A program made the translations under genes and the position numbers. Below are positions 7,680-17,596 of a DNA stretch of 64,000 bases, piece by piece (the stretch's first letter is position 1; each line of letters begins with the position of its first letter). The notes under the pieces are model-generated. The model was not told the origin of the DNA. It saw only the letters and a program-made list of their open reading frames with translations, and made no database searches. The DNA is taken from positions 5,952,001-6,016,000 of the forward strand of contig NZ_CP070326.1 of NCBI RefSeq assembly GCF_016917755.1, read 5' to 3'. Source of the DNA: Streptomyces noursei (GTDB lineage Bacteria; Actinomycetota; Actinomycetes; Streptomycetales; Streptomycetaceae).

Positions 7680-9197
7680 GTGGCGGCAACCGAGACAAAC
7701 GAGACCATTCACGTAGGCGGGGTGTGGCGGGCGGCCGTCTCCGGCGCCACGCGCGAGGTCCTGGACCCCGCCGACGCCACGACGCTGCAGGTGGTCGCCG
7801 AGGGCGGTGCCGAGGACGCCGACGCGGCGGTCGCGGCGGCCAAGACGGCCTTCGACGGCGGCGCCGGGGTGTGGCCCCGCACGCCGGTCGCCGAGCGGGC
7901 GGCGCTGCTGCGCCGGGTCGCCGACCTGCTCCAGCGCGACCGCGAGCAGATCGCCCTGATCGAGAGCCGGGACACCGGCAAGACCCTGGAAGAGGGCGGG
8001 GTCGACGTCGACGACGTCACCAACGCCTTCCGCTACTTCGCCGACCTGGTCGCCAACGACAGCGGCGGCCGGGTCGTGGACGCCGGTTCGGCGGACGTGC
8101 ACAGCGTGGTGGTGCACGAGCCGGTCGGCGTGTGCGCGCTGATCACGCCGTGGAACTACCCGCTGCTCCAGGCGAGTTGGAAGATCGCCCCGGCGCTGGC
8201 GGCCGGCAACGCCTTCGTGATCAAGCCGAGCGAGGTCACCCCGCTCTCGACGGTGTACCTGATCCGGCTGCTGGTCGAGGCGGGTCTGCCGGAGGGCGTC
8301 GCCAACATCGTCACCGGCGCCGGGCTGCCGGTCGGCCAGCGGCTGGCCGACCACCCCGACGTGGACCTCTTCTCGTTCACCGGTGGGCTGGCCAGTGGCA
8401 CGAAGGCGGGCGCGGCGGCGGTCTCCGGCGCCAAGAAGATCGCCCTGGAGCTGGGCGGGAAGAACCCCAACGTGGTCTTCGCCGACGCCTGCGCCACCGA
8501 CGAGGGCTTCGACACCGCCGTCGACCAGGCGCTGAACGCGGCGTTCATCCACAGCGGGCAGGTGTGCTCGGCCGGCGCCCGGCTGATCATCGAGGAGTCG
8601 GTGCGGGACCGCTTCGTCGCCGAACTCGCCCGCCGCGCCGAGAAGATCAAGCTCGGCCGGGGGACCGAGCCCGGCGTGGAGTGCGGCCCGCTGGTCTCCC
8701 AGCAGCAGCTGGAGAAGGTCGAGGCGTACGTCGCCTCCGCGCTGACCGAGGGCGCGAGCCTGCGCTGCGGCGGCGCCCGCCCCGAGCCCAGCGACGTCCG
8801 TCCCGCCGGCGGCTACTTCTACCTGCCGACCGTGCTGGACGGCTGCCACCGCGGGATGAAGGTGGTCCGGGAGGAGACCTTCGGGCCGATCCTCACCGTC
8901 GAGACCTTCCGTACCGAGGACGAGGCCGTCGCGCTCGCCAACGACACCGAGTACGGACTGGCCGGCGCGGTGTTCTCCGCCGACACCGCCCGCGCGCGCC
9001 GGGTGGCCGCCCGGCTGCGGCACGGCACCGTGTGGATCAACGACTACCACCCCTACCTGCCGCAGGCCGAATGGGGCGGCTTCGGGAAGTCCGGCATCGG
9101 GCGCGAACTCGGCCCGAGCGGACTCGACGAGTACCGGGAGAGCAAGCACATCTACGAGAACCTGCGGCCCCAGCCCGTCCGCTGGTTCGCCGGCTGA
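7680..9197 (+). CDS. betB: Betaine-aldehyde dehydrogenase
   Basis: NAD(P)-dependent oxidation of betaine aldehyde to glycine betaine, the second step of choline oxidation. 505 residues from a GTG (VAATETNETIHVGGVWR) with AAAGG about 12 nt upstream. ALDH superfamily hallmarks: TPWNYPLLQASWKIAPALA (cofactor/substrate), FTGGLASG, catalytic Glu in ALELGGKNPNVVF and nucleophilic Cys in HSGQVCSAGARL, and EETFGPIL towards the C-terminus. The frame stays open upstream but without conserved sequence, so the later GTG is chosen. It is followed after 72 nt by the GMC choline dehydrogenase, then a betaine importer, which fixes its role. Substrate specificity is inferred from context. Confidence 0.93.
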   Translation: MAATETNETIHVGGVWRAAVSGATREVLDPADATTLQVVAEGGAEDADAAVAAAKTAFDGGAGVWPRTPVAERAALLRRVADLLQRDREQIALIESRDTGKTLEEGGVDVDDVTNAFRYFADLVANDSGGRVVDAGSADVHSVVVHEPVGVCALITPWNYPLLQASWKIAPALAAGNAFVIKPSEVTPLSTVYLIRLLVEAGLPEGVANIVTGAGLPVGQRLADHPDVDLFSFTGGLASGTKAGAAAVSGAKKIALELGGKNPNVVFADACATDEGFDTAVDQALNAAFIHSGQVCSAGARLIIEESVRDRFVAELARRAEKIKLGRGTEPGVECGPLVSQQQLEKVEAYVASALTEGASLRCGGARPEPSDVRPAGGYFYLPTVLDGCHRGMKVVREETFGPILTVETFRTEDEAVALANDTEYGLAGAVFSADTARARRVAARLRHGTVWINDYHPYLPQAEWGGFGKSGIGRELGPSGLDEYRESKHIYENLRPQPVRWFAG

Positions 9198-9269
9198 CCG
9201 GTACCCACCCGTCACGCCTCCGGCCCGGGACCCGGGCCCCAGCGCACTTCGCAGTAAGGAGCACCCCTC

Positions 9270-10807
9270 ATGCCCGTGTACGACTACGTCGTTGTCGGTG
9301 GTGGAACCGCCGGTTCCGTCATCGCCTCCCGCCTCGCAGAGGACCCCGGCATCACCGTCGCCGTCATCGAGGGCGGCCCCTCCGACATCGACCGCGAGGA
9401 CGTCCTGACGCTGCGCAAGTGGCTCGGCCTGCTCGGCGGTGATCTGGACTACGAGTACACGACCACCGAGCAGCCCCGCGGCAACTCGCACATCCTGCAC
9501 AGCCGCGCCAAGGTGCTCGGCGGCTGCTCGTCCCACAACACCCTGATCTCCTTCAAGCCGCTGCCGTCCGACTGGGACGAGTGGGAGGCGGCCGGCGCCA
9601 CCGGGTGGGGCGCCGAGCAGATGGACCCCTACTACGGCAAGCTGCGCAACAACATCGTGCGGGTGGCCAAGAAGGACCAGAACCAGATCGCCACGGACTG
9701 GATCGAGGCCACCAAGACGGCGCTCGGCGTCCCTGAGGTCGTCGGCTTCAACGACCGGCCCTTCGAGGAGGGCGTCGGCTTCTTCGACCTCTCCTACCAC
9801 CCCGAGAACAACAAGCGGTCCTCCGCCTCCGTCGCCTACCTCCACCCCCACATGGAGGCCGGCGACCGCCCCAACCTCACGCTGATGCTGGAGACCTGGG
9901 CGCACAAGCTGGAGCTGGACGGCACCACCGCCAAGGGCGTTCACGTCCGCACCAAGGATGGCGAGGAGGTCTACGTCGAGGCCGCCCGCGAGGTGCTGGT
10001 GTGCGCCGGCGCGGTGGACACCCCGCGGCTGCTGATGCACTCCGGCATCGGCCCGAAGGCGGACCTGGAGGCGCTGGGCATCGAGTGCGTCCTCGACCTG
10101 CCGGGCGTCGGGGAGAACCTGATCGACCACCCCGAGTCGGTCATCGTCTGGGAGACCAACGGGCCGATCCCCGGCAACTCCGCGATGGACTCCGACGCCG
10201 GTCTGTTCGTGAAGCGGGACCCGGGACACAAGGGTCCGGACCTGATGTTCCACTTCTACCAGATCCCGTTCACCGACAACCCCGAGCGACTGGGCTACGA
10301 GCGCCCCGAGCACGGCGTCTCGATGACCCCCAACATCCCCAAGTCCCGCGCCCGCGGCCGGCTCTACCTGACCTCCGCCGACCCCGAGGTCAAGCCCGCC
10401 CTGGACTTCAGGTACTTCGAGGACGAGGGTGACTACGACGGACAGACCCTCGTCGACGGCATCAAGCTGGCGCGCAAGGTCGCCCAGGCCGAGCCGTTCA
10501 AGAAGTGGCTCAAGCGCGAGGTCTTCCCCGGCCCCGAGGTCACCGACGACGCGGAGATCAGCGAGCTGGTCCGCAAGGCCGCGCACACCGTCTACCACCC
10601 GGCCGGCACCTGCAAGATGGGCGCCAAGGACGACCGACTCGCCGTCGTCGACCCGGAGTTGAAGATCCGCGGCCTGAACGGCATCCGGATCGCCGACGCC
10701 TCGGTCTTCCCGACGATGCCCGCGGTGAACCCGATGATCGGCGTGCTGATGGTGGGGGAGAAGTGCGCCGAACTGCTCCGCGAGGCCCCGGCCCAGGGGG
10801 GTGATGC

Positions 10808-10811
<4 letters not shown>
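9270..10811 (+). CDS. betA: Choline dehydrogenase (GMC oxidoreductase)
   Basis: FAD-dependent oxidation of choline to betaine aldehyde. 513 residues; the dinucleotide motif VVVGGGTAGSVIASRLAE is at residues 7-24, the GMC signature 1 region HSRAKVLGGCSSHN near 80-93, GMC signature 2 near CAGAVDTPRLLMHSGIG, and the catalytic His pair in TVYHPAGTCKMG and NPMIGV at the C-terminus. AAGGAG precedes the ATG. It overlaps the ProV-like gene by 4 bp (start 10808), so enzyme and importer are translationally coupled. Other GMC alcohol oxidases share these motifs; the adjacent BetB and betaine transporter make choline the best substrate. Confidence 0.9.
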
Positions 10812-11952
<1,141 letters not shown>

Positions 11953-11953
<1 letters not shown>

Positions 11954-12123
11954 TGTACGCCGCCGCCCCCTACCGCGGCGCCAGCCGCGCCGTCGTCCCC
12001 CGCGCGCCCGCCGCCAGCCCCCGGGCCCGGCTGCGCGCCGCCCTGTTCCGCCAGTGGCGCCAGGCCCAGCGCACCGCCGCGCTGAACGTGCCGGTCGGCA
12101 CGGTGAAGCGAGGCCGCGCATGA
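11953..12123 (+). CDS. Small basic protein inside the betaine-transporter operon
   Basis: 56 codons, MYAAAPYRGASRAVVPRAPA to VPVGTVKRGRA. No family recognised. It is Arg/Ala-rich with one amphipathic stretch (RLRAALFRQWRQAQRTAALN). It overlaps the proV stop (ATGA) at its start and the permease start (ATGA) at its end, and GAGG lies about 10 nt upstream of its ATG; this double coupling is the main argument that it is translated. It may only bridge translation from proV to the permease, or it could be a small subunit. Basic composition is also common in spurious high-G+C frames, hence moderate confidence. Confidence 0.55.
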
Positions 12124-14114
12124 CTACTGCCGCACCCCCCACCACTCCCGGCGCGCTCGGCGCCGGGAAGCTCAGTCCGATACAGGGCCTGCTGCGCCGC
12201 CGTGGCCTCGCCAAGCTCCTGCTGCTCGCCGTCGCCGCGGCGGTCCTGGTCCCGCTCGTCCGGTCCGCGTGGCCCGGCGCCTCCTGGCCCGGCGCGCTGA
12301 CCGTGGACCTCTCCGGTCCGCTCGACCACGCCAGCAACTGGATCATCGACAACCGCGACAGCCACTGGCTGTTCGTCTACGTCCTCGGCCACCTCAGCAA
12401 CGCCGTGGTGCTCTCCGTCCGCGGCGTCTACCTGCTGCTGCTCGCGCTCGGCTGGACCGGTGTGACGGCCGGCGTGACGCTGCTGGCCTGGCGCGTCGCC
12501 GGCCTCCGCATCGCCGCCGTCGCGCTGGTGTCGTTCCTGGTCAGCGGGGCCCTGGGGATGTGGGTCCCGACCATGCAGACGCTGGCGCTGATGATCGTGG
12601 CGGTCCTCGCCTCGGTGGTCGTCGGCGCGCTGCTCGGGCTCGCCGCCGGCCTCTCCCCGCGGCTGTTCAAGATCCTCCGCCCGGTCCTCGACACCATGCA
12701 GGTGCTCCCGGCCTTCGCCTACCTCCTGCCGGTCGTCATGATCTTCGGCATCGGCGTGCCGGCCGCGCTGCTGGCCACCGTGATCTACGCGGCGCCGCCG
12801 ATGGCCCGGCTCACCGCGCTCGGACTGCGCGGCGCGGACGCCGGCGTGCTGGAGGCGGTCTCCTCGCTCGGCGCCACCGGACGCCAGCGGCTGCTGACCG
12901 CCCGCCTGCCGCTGGCCCGCAAGGAACTCCTCCTCGGCGTCAACCAGACGATCATGATGGCGCTGTCCATGGCCGTGATCGCCTCGATGATCGGCGCCGC
13001 CGGCCTCGGTGACCGCGTCTACCAGGCGCTCGCCTCCGTCGACGTGGGCGCCGCGCTCGCCGCCGCCGTCCCGATCGTGCTGCTGGCCATCGTCATGGAC
13101 CGCACCACCGCCGCGGCCGGCGAGAAGCTGGGCGCGACCCCGGCCGCCGCCGGCCCGCGGCTGCTGCGCGGCTGGCCCGCCTGGGCCGGGATCGCCGTGA
13201 TCACCGCCGTGGCCGCGCTCGTCGGCCGGCTGGCCGGTTCCGCGATCTGGCCCGCCGGTGCCACGTTCGCCATCGCCCGCCCGGTCAACGACGCCAAGGA
13301 GTGGATGGTCAACCACCTCTACTCCGGTGTCCCGGTCGTCGGCGGCACCGCCGACTGGGCCGCGCACTTCACCAACTGGGTGCTCAACCCGCTGCGCGAC
13401 GGCCTGACCGCGCTGCCCTGGTACGGCGTGCTGCTCATCGTCGCCGCGCTGGCCTGGCTCATCGGCACCTGGCGCACGGCGCTCACCGCCGTCCTGGCGA
13501 TGGCCGCCATCGGCGTCCTGGGCGTGTGGAAGCCGTCGATGGACACCCTCTCCCAGGTCCTCGCCGCCCTGGCGCTGACCCTGGTGCTGGGCATCGGCGT
13601 CGGCATCCTCGCGGCCGGCAGCAAGCGCTTCGAGGCCGTGCTGCGGCCGGTCCTGGACGTCATGCAGACCATGCCGCAGTTCGTCTACCTGATCCCCGTC
13701 GTGGCGCTGTTCGCGGTGGGGCGCGCCCCGGCCGCCGCCGCTGCCGTGGTCTACGCGCTGCCGGCGGTCATCCGGATCACCACCCAGGGCCTGCGCCAGG
13801 TGGACCCCGGCGCCATGGAGTCCGCCCGCTCGTTGGGCGCCACCCGTTGGCAGACCCTGCTCCAGGTCCAACTCCCGCTCGCCCGGCCGGCGTTGCTGCT
13901 GGCCGTCAACCAGGGCGTGGTGCTCGTCCTCGCCGTCGTCATCATCGGCGGCCTGGTCGGCGGCGGTGCCCTCGGCTACGACGTGGTCACCGGCCTGGCC
14001 ACCGGCAACCTCGCCATCGGCTTGGTCGCCGGCGTCGCCATCGTGTGCCTGGGCCTGATGCTCGACCGGGTCACCCAGCCCACGGAACGGCGCACGACCG
14101 GGAAGGGAGCCTGA
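12120..14114 (+). CDS. proW: Glycine betaine ABC transporter permease, two fused permease domains
   Basis: 664 residues, about twice a normal ProW/OpuAB. Two homologous halves are seen: residues ~40-335 and ~360-655, each with a periplasmic-facing W-[IM]-[IV] segment, several transmembrane helices, V-x-D-x-MQ[VT][LM]P and the EAA-loop (first: VLEAVSSLGATGRQRLLTARLPLA; second: MESARSLGATRWQTLLQVQLPLA, each cut short here). One chain therefore likely supplies the whole transmembrane dimer. Start ATG overlaps the previous stop. Partner of ProV above and the binding protein below. Gene-symbol transfer is by family. Confidence 0.92.
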   Translation: MTTAAPPTTPGALGAGKLSPIQGLLRRRGLAKLLLLAVAAAVLVPLVRSAWPGASWPGALTVDLSGPLDHASNWIIDNRDSHWLFVYVLGHLSNAVVLSVRGVYLLLLALGWTGVTAGVTLLAWRVAGLRIAAVALVSFLVSGALGMWVPTMQTLALMIVAVLASVVVGALLGLAAGLSPRLFKILRPVLDTMQVLPAFAYLLPVVMIFGIGVPAALLATVIYAAPPMARLTALGLRGADAGVLEAVSSLGATGRQRLLTARLPLARKELLLGVNQTIMMALSMAVIASMIGAAGLGDRVYQALASVDVGAALAAAVPIVLLAIVMDRTTAAAGEKLGATPAAAGPRLLRGWPAWAGIAVITAVAALVGRLAGSAIWPAGATFAIARPVNDAKEWMVNHLYSGVPVVGGTADWAAHFTNWVLNPLRDGLTALPWYGVLLIVAALAWLIGTWRTALTAVLAMAAIGVLGVWKPSMDTLSQVLAALALTLVLGIGVGILAAGSKRFEAVLRPVLDVMQTMPQFVYLIPVVALFAVGRAPAAAAAVVYALPAVIRITTQGLRQVDPGAMESARSLGATRWQTLLQVQLPLARPALLLAVNQGVVLVLAVVIIGGLVGGGALGYDVVTGLATGNLAIGLVAGVAIVCLGLMLDRVTQPTERRTTGKGA

Positions 14115-14116
14115 CC

Positions 14117-15130
14117 ATGTCCCGCACACCGATACGCCCGCGCACCCTCGCCAAGGCGCTCGCGGCCACGGCCGCGACCGGCGCGCTGCTGGTCTCGCTC
14201 TCCGCCTGCGGCAAGGCCGACATGACCAAGCAGGCGTCGCCGTTCGCCGCCGCCAAGGGCTCGAAGTCCGTCACCCTGTCCGTCCAGACCTGGGTCGGCG
14301 CCCAGGCCAACGTGGCGGTGGCGAAGTACCTGCTCGAACACGAACTGGGCTACCACGTCGACACCGTCCAGGTGGACGAGATCCCCGCCTGGGACGCGCT
14401 CAGCCAGGGCCGGGTCGACGCGATCCTGGAGGACTGGGGCCACCCCGACCAGGAGAAGCGCTACGTCCAGGACAAGAAGACCATCACGGCGGGCGGCGGC
14501 AACGGCGTCACCGGCCACATCGGCTGGTGGGTCCCCAAGTACTGGGCCGACGCCCACCCCGACGTCACCAACTGGAAGAACCTCAACAAGTACGCCGACC
14601 AACTCCGCACCTCGGAGAGCGGCGACAAGGGCCAGCTGATGGACGGCTCGCCGTCCTACGTCACCAACGACAAGGCGCTGGTGAAGAACCTCGGCCTGAA
14701 CTACCAGGTCGTCTTCGCCGGTTCCGAGGCCGCCCAGATCACCCAGATCCAGCAGTTCGCCAAGCAGAAGAAGCCCTTCCTCACCTACTGGTACGAACCC
14801 CAGTGGCTCTTCAACCAGGTGCCGATGGTGGAGGTCAAACTCCCCGAGTACACCGACGCCTGCGCGGCGAAGGGGACCAAGGACCCGCAGTCCATCGACT
14901 GCGCGTACCCCACCACCCCCCTCCAGAAGTACTTCAACACCGACTTCGCCAAGAGCGGCAACTCCGCGGCGCAGTTCCTGAAGAACTTCCGCTGGGACAA
15001 GAAGGACCAGAACGAGGTCTCCGAAATGATCGCCTCCAACGGCCTCCCGGCCGACGAGGCCGCCAAGAAGTGGGTGGACGAACACCCCGACGTGTGGAAG
15101 AGCTGGCTGCCGAACCCCTCGAAGAAGTAG
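14117..15130 (+). CDS. proX: Glycine betaine-binding lipoprotein of the ABC importer
   Basis: 337 residues, OpuAC family extracellular substrate-binding lipoprotein. Signal sequence with lipobox LVSLSAC, lipidated Cys31. Mature protein: VTLSVQTWVGAQANVAVAK, DAILEDWGHPDQEKR and HIGWWVPKYWADAHP, with Trp/Tyr-rich segments (LTYWYEPQWLFNQ) typical of the aromatic cage for quaternary ammonium. It starts 2 nt after the permease stop and closes the betaine operon, ending 31 nt before a bidirectional hairpin. Confidence 0.94.
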   Translation: MSRTPIRPRTLAKALAATAATGALLVSLSACGKADMTKQASPFAAAKGSKSVTLSVQTWVGAQANVAVAKYLLEHELGYHVDTVQVDEIPAWDALSQGRVDAILEDWGHPDQEKRYVQDKKTITAGGGNGVTGHIGWWVPKYWADAHPDVTNWKNLNKYADQLRTSESGDKGQLMDGSPSYVTNDKALVKNLGLNYQVVFAGSEAAQITQIQQFAKQKKPFLTYWYEPQWLFNQVPMVEVKLPEYTDACAAKGTKDPQSIDCAYPTTPLQKYFNTDFAKSGNSAAQFLKNFRWDKKDQNEVSEMIASNGLPADEAAKKWVDEHPDVWKSWLPNPSKK

Positions 15131-15161
15131 CCGTAACCCCCCCACCTCTCTCCCCCCCCGA

Positions 15162-15195
15162 ACGGGCGGGTCCGACGCCGGTCGGTCCCGCCCGT
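15162..15195. terminator. Bidirectional terminator between proX and the GntR gene
   Basis: ACGGGCGGGTCCGAC pairs with GTCGGTCCCGCCCGT with one mismatch and a short loop; genes converge on it (stops at 15130 and 15202). Confidence 0.8.
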
Positions 15196-15201
15196 CGGCG
15201 T

Positions 15202-15981
15202 TCACTCCGGCGTGAACTCGTACTGCAACTCGTAGAGATGGCCCGCCTTGGCCATCACGGTGGCCTCGATGGGGCGTTCTTCGTTGCTGCGGACGACACG
15301 CAACGTCCGAAGGATCGGAAGACTGCTGGGGAGGCGCAGCGTCGTGTACTGCTCTTGCGTGGGTACGCGCGCGGAGACCCGGTCCACACTGAGCCGGGGC
15401 GGGTATCCCAGCTCGGCGAGGAGCGTCGGCGTACCGCCCTTGATCTTGCGGCGCTCCATCATCGCGGTGCCCTGGGCGATCTCCAGCGGGTAGTAGGACT
15501 TGACCAGTTCGACGGGCTCGTCGTCGATGAAGAGCACCTGGCAGCGGAGCAGCGCCGTGCTGCCCGCTGCCAGCTTCAGTGCCGCGGCGACGTCGGCAGG
15601 CGGCGTGGTTTCTGCCACCTCGACCAGCTCGCTCCGTGCCTGTGCGCCGAGCTTCGCGGCCTCGGTGAGCCAGCGGTACGGCTCGCCGGCCTTCGCCGCA
15701 GCCATGTAAGACGCCGGTCGCATGGTCCGCTGCCGGTGCTCGCGGACGGTGACAGCCGCTCCGGGCCGCCCGATGGCCAGTCGTTCGTCCTTGAGGAGTT
15801 GCAGCGCCTTTTGCACGGTCGCGTTCGAGGCGGCGAAACGGGCCGTGAGTTGTGCGGTGGACGGCAGTTTGGCGCCCGGGGCCAGGTCGCCGCTCATGAT
15901 TTCCTCGCGCAGATCGGCGGCGATGCGCTCATGCAGTGAGCGGCGGTCGTATGCGTCGGCTTCGGTCCTGGGCATGGTCAT
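15202..15981 (-). CDS. GntR-family regulator with UTRA domain
   Basis: 259 residues, HutC subfamily. N-terminal winged helix about residues 15-80 (LHERIAADLREEIMSGDLAP, AQLTARFAASNATVQKAL), C-terminal UTRA effector domain about 95-255 (VAAALKLAAGSTALLRCQV, ...KSYYPLEIAQGT). Its ATG overlaps the stop of the UTRA-only gene at 15978 by ATGA, so the two are co-translated. ATG at 15975 is an alternative start two codons in. It probably represses the divergent promoter region at 16542-16595. Ligand unknown. Confidence 0.88.
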   Translation of the reverse strand: MTMPRTEADAYDRRSLHERIAADLREEIMSGDLAPGAKLPSTAQLTARFAASNATVQKALQLLKDERLAIGRPGAAVTVREHRQRTMRPASYMAAAKAGEPYRWLTEAAKLGAQARSELVEVAETTPPADVAAALKLAAGSTALLRCQVLFIDDEPVELVKSYYPLEIAQGTAMMERRKIKGGTPTLLAELGYPPRLSVDRVSARVPTQEQYTTLRLPSSLPILRTLRVVRSNEERPIEATVMAKAGHLYELQYEFTPE

Positions 15982-16520
15982 CCGATCCTGAGCTCGTAAC
16001 GCAGTCGCTGACGTTGTGCCGGCATCACCATGACGTCGACCTGGAGGGGGCGGTCGTCGCCGTCGAGAGTGAGTCGCGTCAGCTGCAGCACGGGCTCGTG
16101 CGGGCCGGTCTGCAGCGTCTGCTGTTCCTCCTCGTTCGGCATCCGGGCGATCACGTCCTCACGCACCCGGACGCCCACGTGCCCGAGATCGGCGAGCAGT
16201 CTGACCGCGCCACCGGGGATCTTGGCCGTCCCGGCAAGCCGGGTGCCGCGGGCGATGTGCGCCGGGTAGAACGTGTCAGTCAACTCGCATGGCGTGTCGT
16301 CGGGATACATGATGCGGCGGCGTACGACCACCGCCTCTCCCGCAGGAGTCCCGAGCAACTCGGCCACCTCGGAGGGCGCCGCGATCTCCTCGGCGCGGAC
16401 GATGCGCTGACTGCCCCGTCGGCCCTTGGCCGCGGCCTCGGCACCCCAAAGGTCGGACGGGCCCTTGTCCCGGGGCGTCACGTACGGCATCGAGGTGCTG
16501 ACCCACTCGCCTGCGCTCAC
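15978..16520 (-). CDS. UTRA-domain protein lacking a DNA-binding domain
   Basis: 180 residues that match the effector-binding (UTRA) half of HutC-type GntR proteins: EEIAAPSEVAELLGTPAGEA, VVVRRRIMYPDDTPCELTDT and a final LQVDVMVMPAQRQRLRYELR. The winged helix normally needed for DNA binding is absent; only ~40 residues precede the UTRA fold. It is translated just before a full GntR regulator (ATGA overlap), so it may form heterodimers and alter the repressor's response, or be a reduced paralogue. Related to its neighbour by domain but not a recent copy. Transcribed from the promoter inside the 16542-16595 repeat. Confidence 0.8.
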   Translation of the reverse strand: MSAGEWVSTSMPYVTPRDKGPSDLWGAEAAAKGRRGSQRIVRAEEIAAPSEVAELLGTPAGEAVVVRRRIMYPDDTPCELTDTFYPAHIARGTRLAGTAKIPGGAVRLLADLGHVGVRVREDVIARMPNEEEQQTLQTGPHEPVLQLTRLTLDGDDRPLQVDVMVMPAQRQRLRYELRIG

Positions 16521-16541
16521 GGTGTCCTCCCGCCAAGTCGA

Positions 16542-16595
16542 CGATCTTTTGGTGTTGCTGCTCTACACGGTAGGTACGCGAACACCAAAAGATCG
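16542..16595. promoter_or_regulatory. Perfect 15-bp inverted repeat enclosing divergent promoters
   Basis: CGATCTTTTGGTGTT (16542-16556) and AACACCAAAAGATCG (16581-16595) are exact inverted copies 24 nt apart. Each arm contains TTGGTG, a good -35. Minus strand: TTGGTG (16588-16583), 17 nt, TAGAGC (16565-16560), driving the UTRA/GntR pair. Plus strand: TTGGTG (16549-16554), 16 nt, TAGGTA (16571-16576), driving 16618. A dimeric repressor bound to both arms would block both promoters. Repeat is seen directly; its role as GntR operator is inference. Confidence 0.75.
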
Positions 16596-16617
16596 CCGTT
16601 GGGGGGCTACGACCGGG

Positions 16618-16830
16618 ATGCCGACATGGTGGGGATGGTGCGCGGCCTCGGGGGCGCTCGTGAGCTGCTCCGAGTGCGAAGGGCTCGCCGTGGAATTACG
16701 AGCGGCTGCGGAGTCGGGCGACAAGGCCGGGGCCGTCGACTGTCGGGTGTTGCTACGACGTCATCCGCAGCACGACGACGTGCCGGTTCACGTTCCCGCC
16801 CCCCCCGGTGGGTACTTGCCCGGCGGGTGA
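16618..16830 (+). CDS. Small CxxC protein divergent from the GntR pair
   Basis: 70 residues: MPTWWGWCAASGALVSCSEC then a Glu/Ala/Arg helix (LAVELRAAAESGDKAGAVD), RRHPQHDDVPVHVPAPPGGY and a Gly/Pro tail. Cysteines at 8, 17 and 20 (CSEC) and His/Asp residues could bind metal. Type known only as short Streptomyces hypotheticals near HutC-type regulators, as far as I recall. A run of G lies about 12 nt before the ATG. Its promoter sits within the 15-bp inverted repeat shared with the GntR genes, which supports regulated expression. Function unknown. Confidence 0.65.
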   Translation: MPTWWGWCAASGALVSCSECEGLAVELRAAAESGDKAGAVDCRVLLRRHPQHDDVPVHVPAPPGGYLPGG

Positions 16831-16840
16831 CGGCGCGTCG

Positions 16841-17596
16841 TCAGTCCTCCAGCAGCTCGTCCACCAGGTCCATCGCCAGGTCGTGGGTCTGGTGGACGGG
16901 GAGGCCCTCGTCGAGGAACCAGTCGTCGGTGGCTTCGGGGTGGGGGCCGACCACGGCGACCTTGCCGGCGCCGCAGGGGGCGACGACGGCGGCGACGGTG
17001 CCGTTGGGGTAGGTAGCGAGGACGGTGGCGTCGGCGCCCTCGTCGAGGAGGAAGTGCGGGCCGTCCTGGAAGTAGACGGTGCGGGGGAGGCCGCGCCACC
17101 GGGTCTCGACGACGGTGTCGCCGTCGTGGGTGACGGTGGCGCCGGGCGTGACGATGTACTGGTCGGTGTCGCCGGGGAGCAGGTCGAAGCCCGGGTCGTC
17201 GCCGGCCAGGTAGCCGCCCAGGCAGAAGCCCAGGTAGCGGCCGCCGCCCCGGACGTAGTCGCGGATCTCATCGGCGTGCTTGCGCAGGCGGCGGTAGGCG
17301 GGGTCCAGGGAGCCGCCGCCGGGCTGGGCGTAGAGGTGGGCGTGTGCCAGGGACGTGGCGGAGAGCGGGATGTCCTCGTGCGGGCCGATGTAGCGGACGT
17401 CGAGGTTCCAGGGGCCGGAGGACAGCAGCGAGGCGACCGCCTCGGAGCAGCCGGCGGGGCGGGCGGCCGGGCCGCGGTAGACCAGGGCCAGCCGGCGTCC
17501 GTCGGGTGTGGGCAGGGGCGGGGCCTCGGGCGTGCCGCCGCCGAGGAGCCGGCGGAGGGAGCCGAGGAAGCCGTTGGGGGGAGGCATGGGACTCAC
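16841..17596 (-). CDS. BPL_N / class I amidotransferase-like protein coupled to the NRPS
   Basis: About 251 residues. The fold resembles the N-terminal domain of fungal biotin-protein ligase and class I glutamine amidotransferases: RRLALVYRGPAARPAGCSEA at the start, then a nucleophile-elbow RYLGFCLGGYLAG with Cys, and a later KVAVVGPHPEATDDWF segment with His/Glu that could complete a triad. Start GTG at 17596 overlaps the synthetase stop as GTGA; an ATG three codons in (17587) is the alternative. The coupling means it very likely acts on the same product or pathway as the Pls-type synthetase, for example amide formation or hydrolysis at a chain end; that is inference. Confidence 0.82.
   Translation of the reverse strand: MSPMPPPNGFLGSLRRLLGGGTPEAPPLPTPDGRRLALVYRGPAARPAGCSEAVASLLSSGPWNLDVRYIGPHEDIPLSATSLAHAHLYAQPGGGSLDPAYRRLRKHADEIRDYVRGGGRYLGFCLGGYLAGDDPGFDLLPGDTDQYIVTPGATVTHDGDTVVETRWRGLPRTVYFQDGPHFLLDEGADATVLATYPNGTVAAVVAPCGAGKVAVVGPHPEATDDWFLDEGLPVHQTHDLAMDLVDELLED

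Noticed and set aside
7470..10598. Very long minus-strand open frame opposite the betaine dehydrogenase genes
   Set aside because: Val/Gly/Asp/Leu-rich low-complexity translation, antisense to two clear enzymes; a typical high-G+C artefact.
15202..16830. Integrated-plasmid (AICE) remnant suggested by KorSA-like GntR gene
   Set aside because: No integrase, excisionase, replication or transfer genes and no att repeats nearby.
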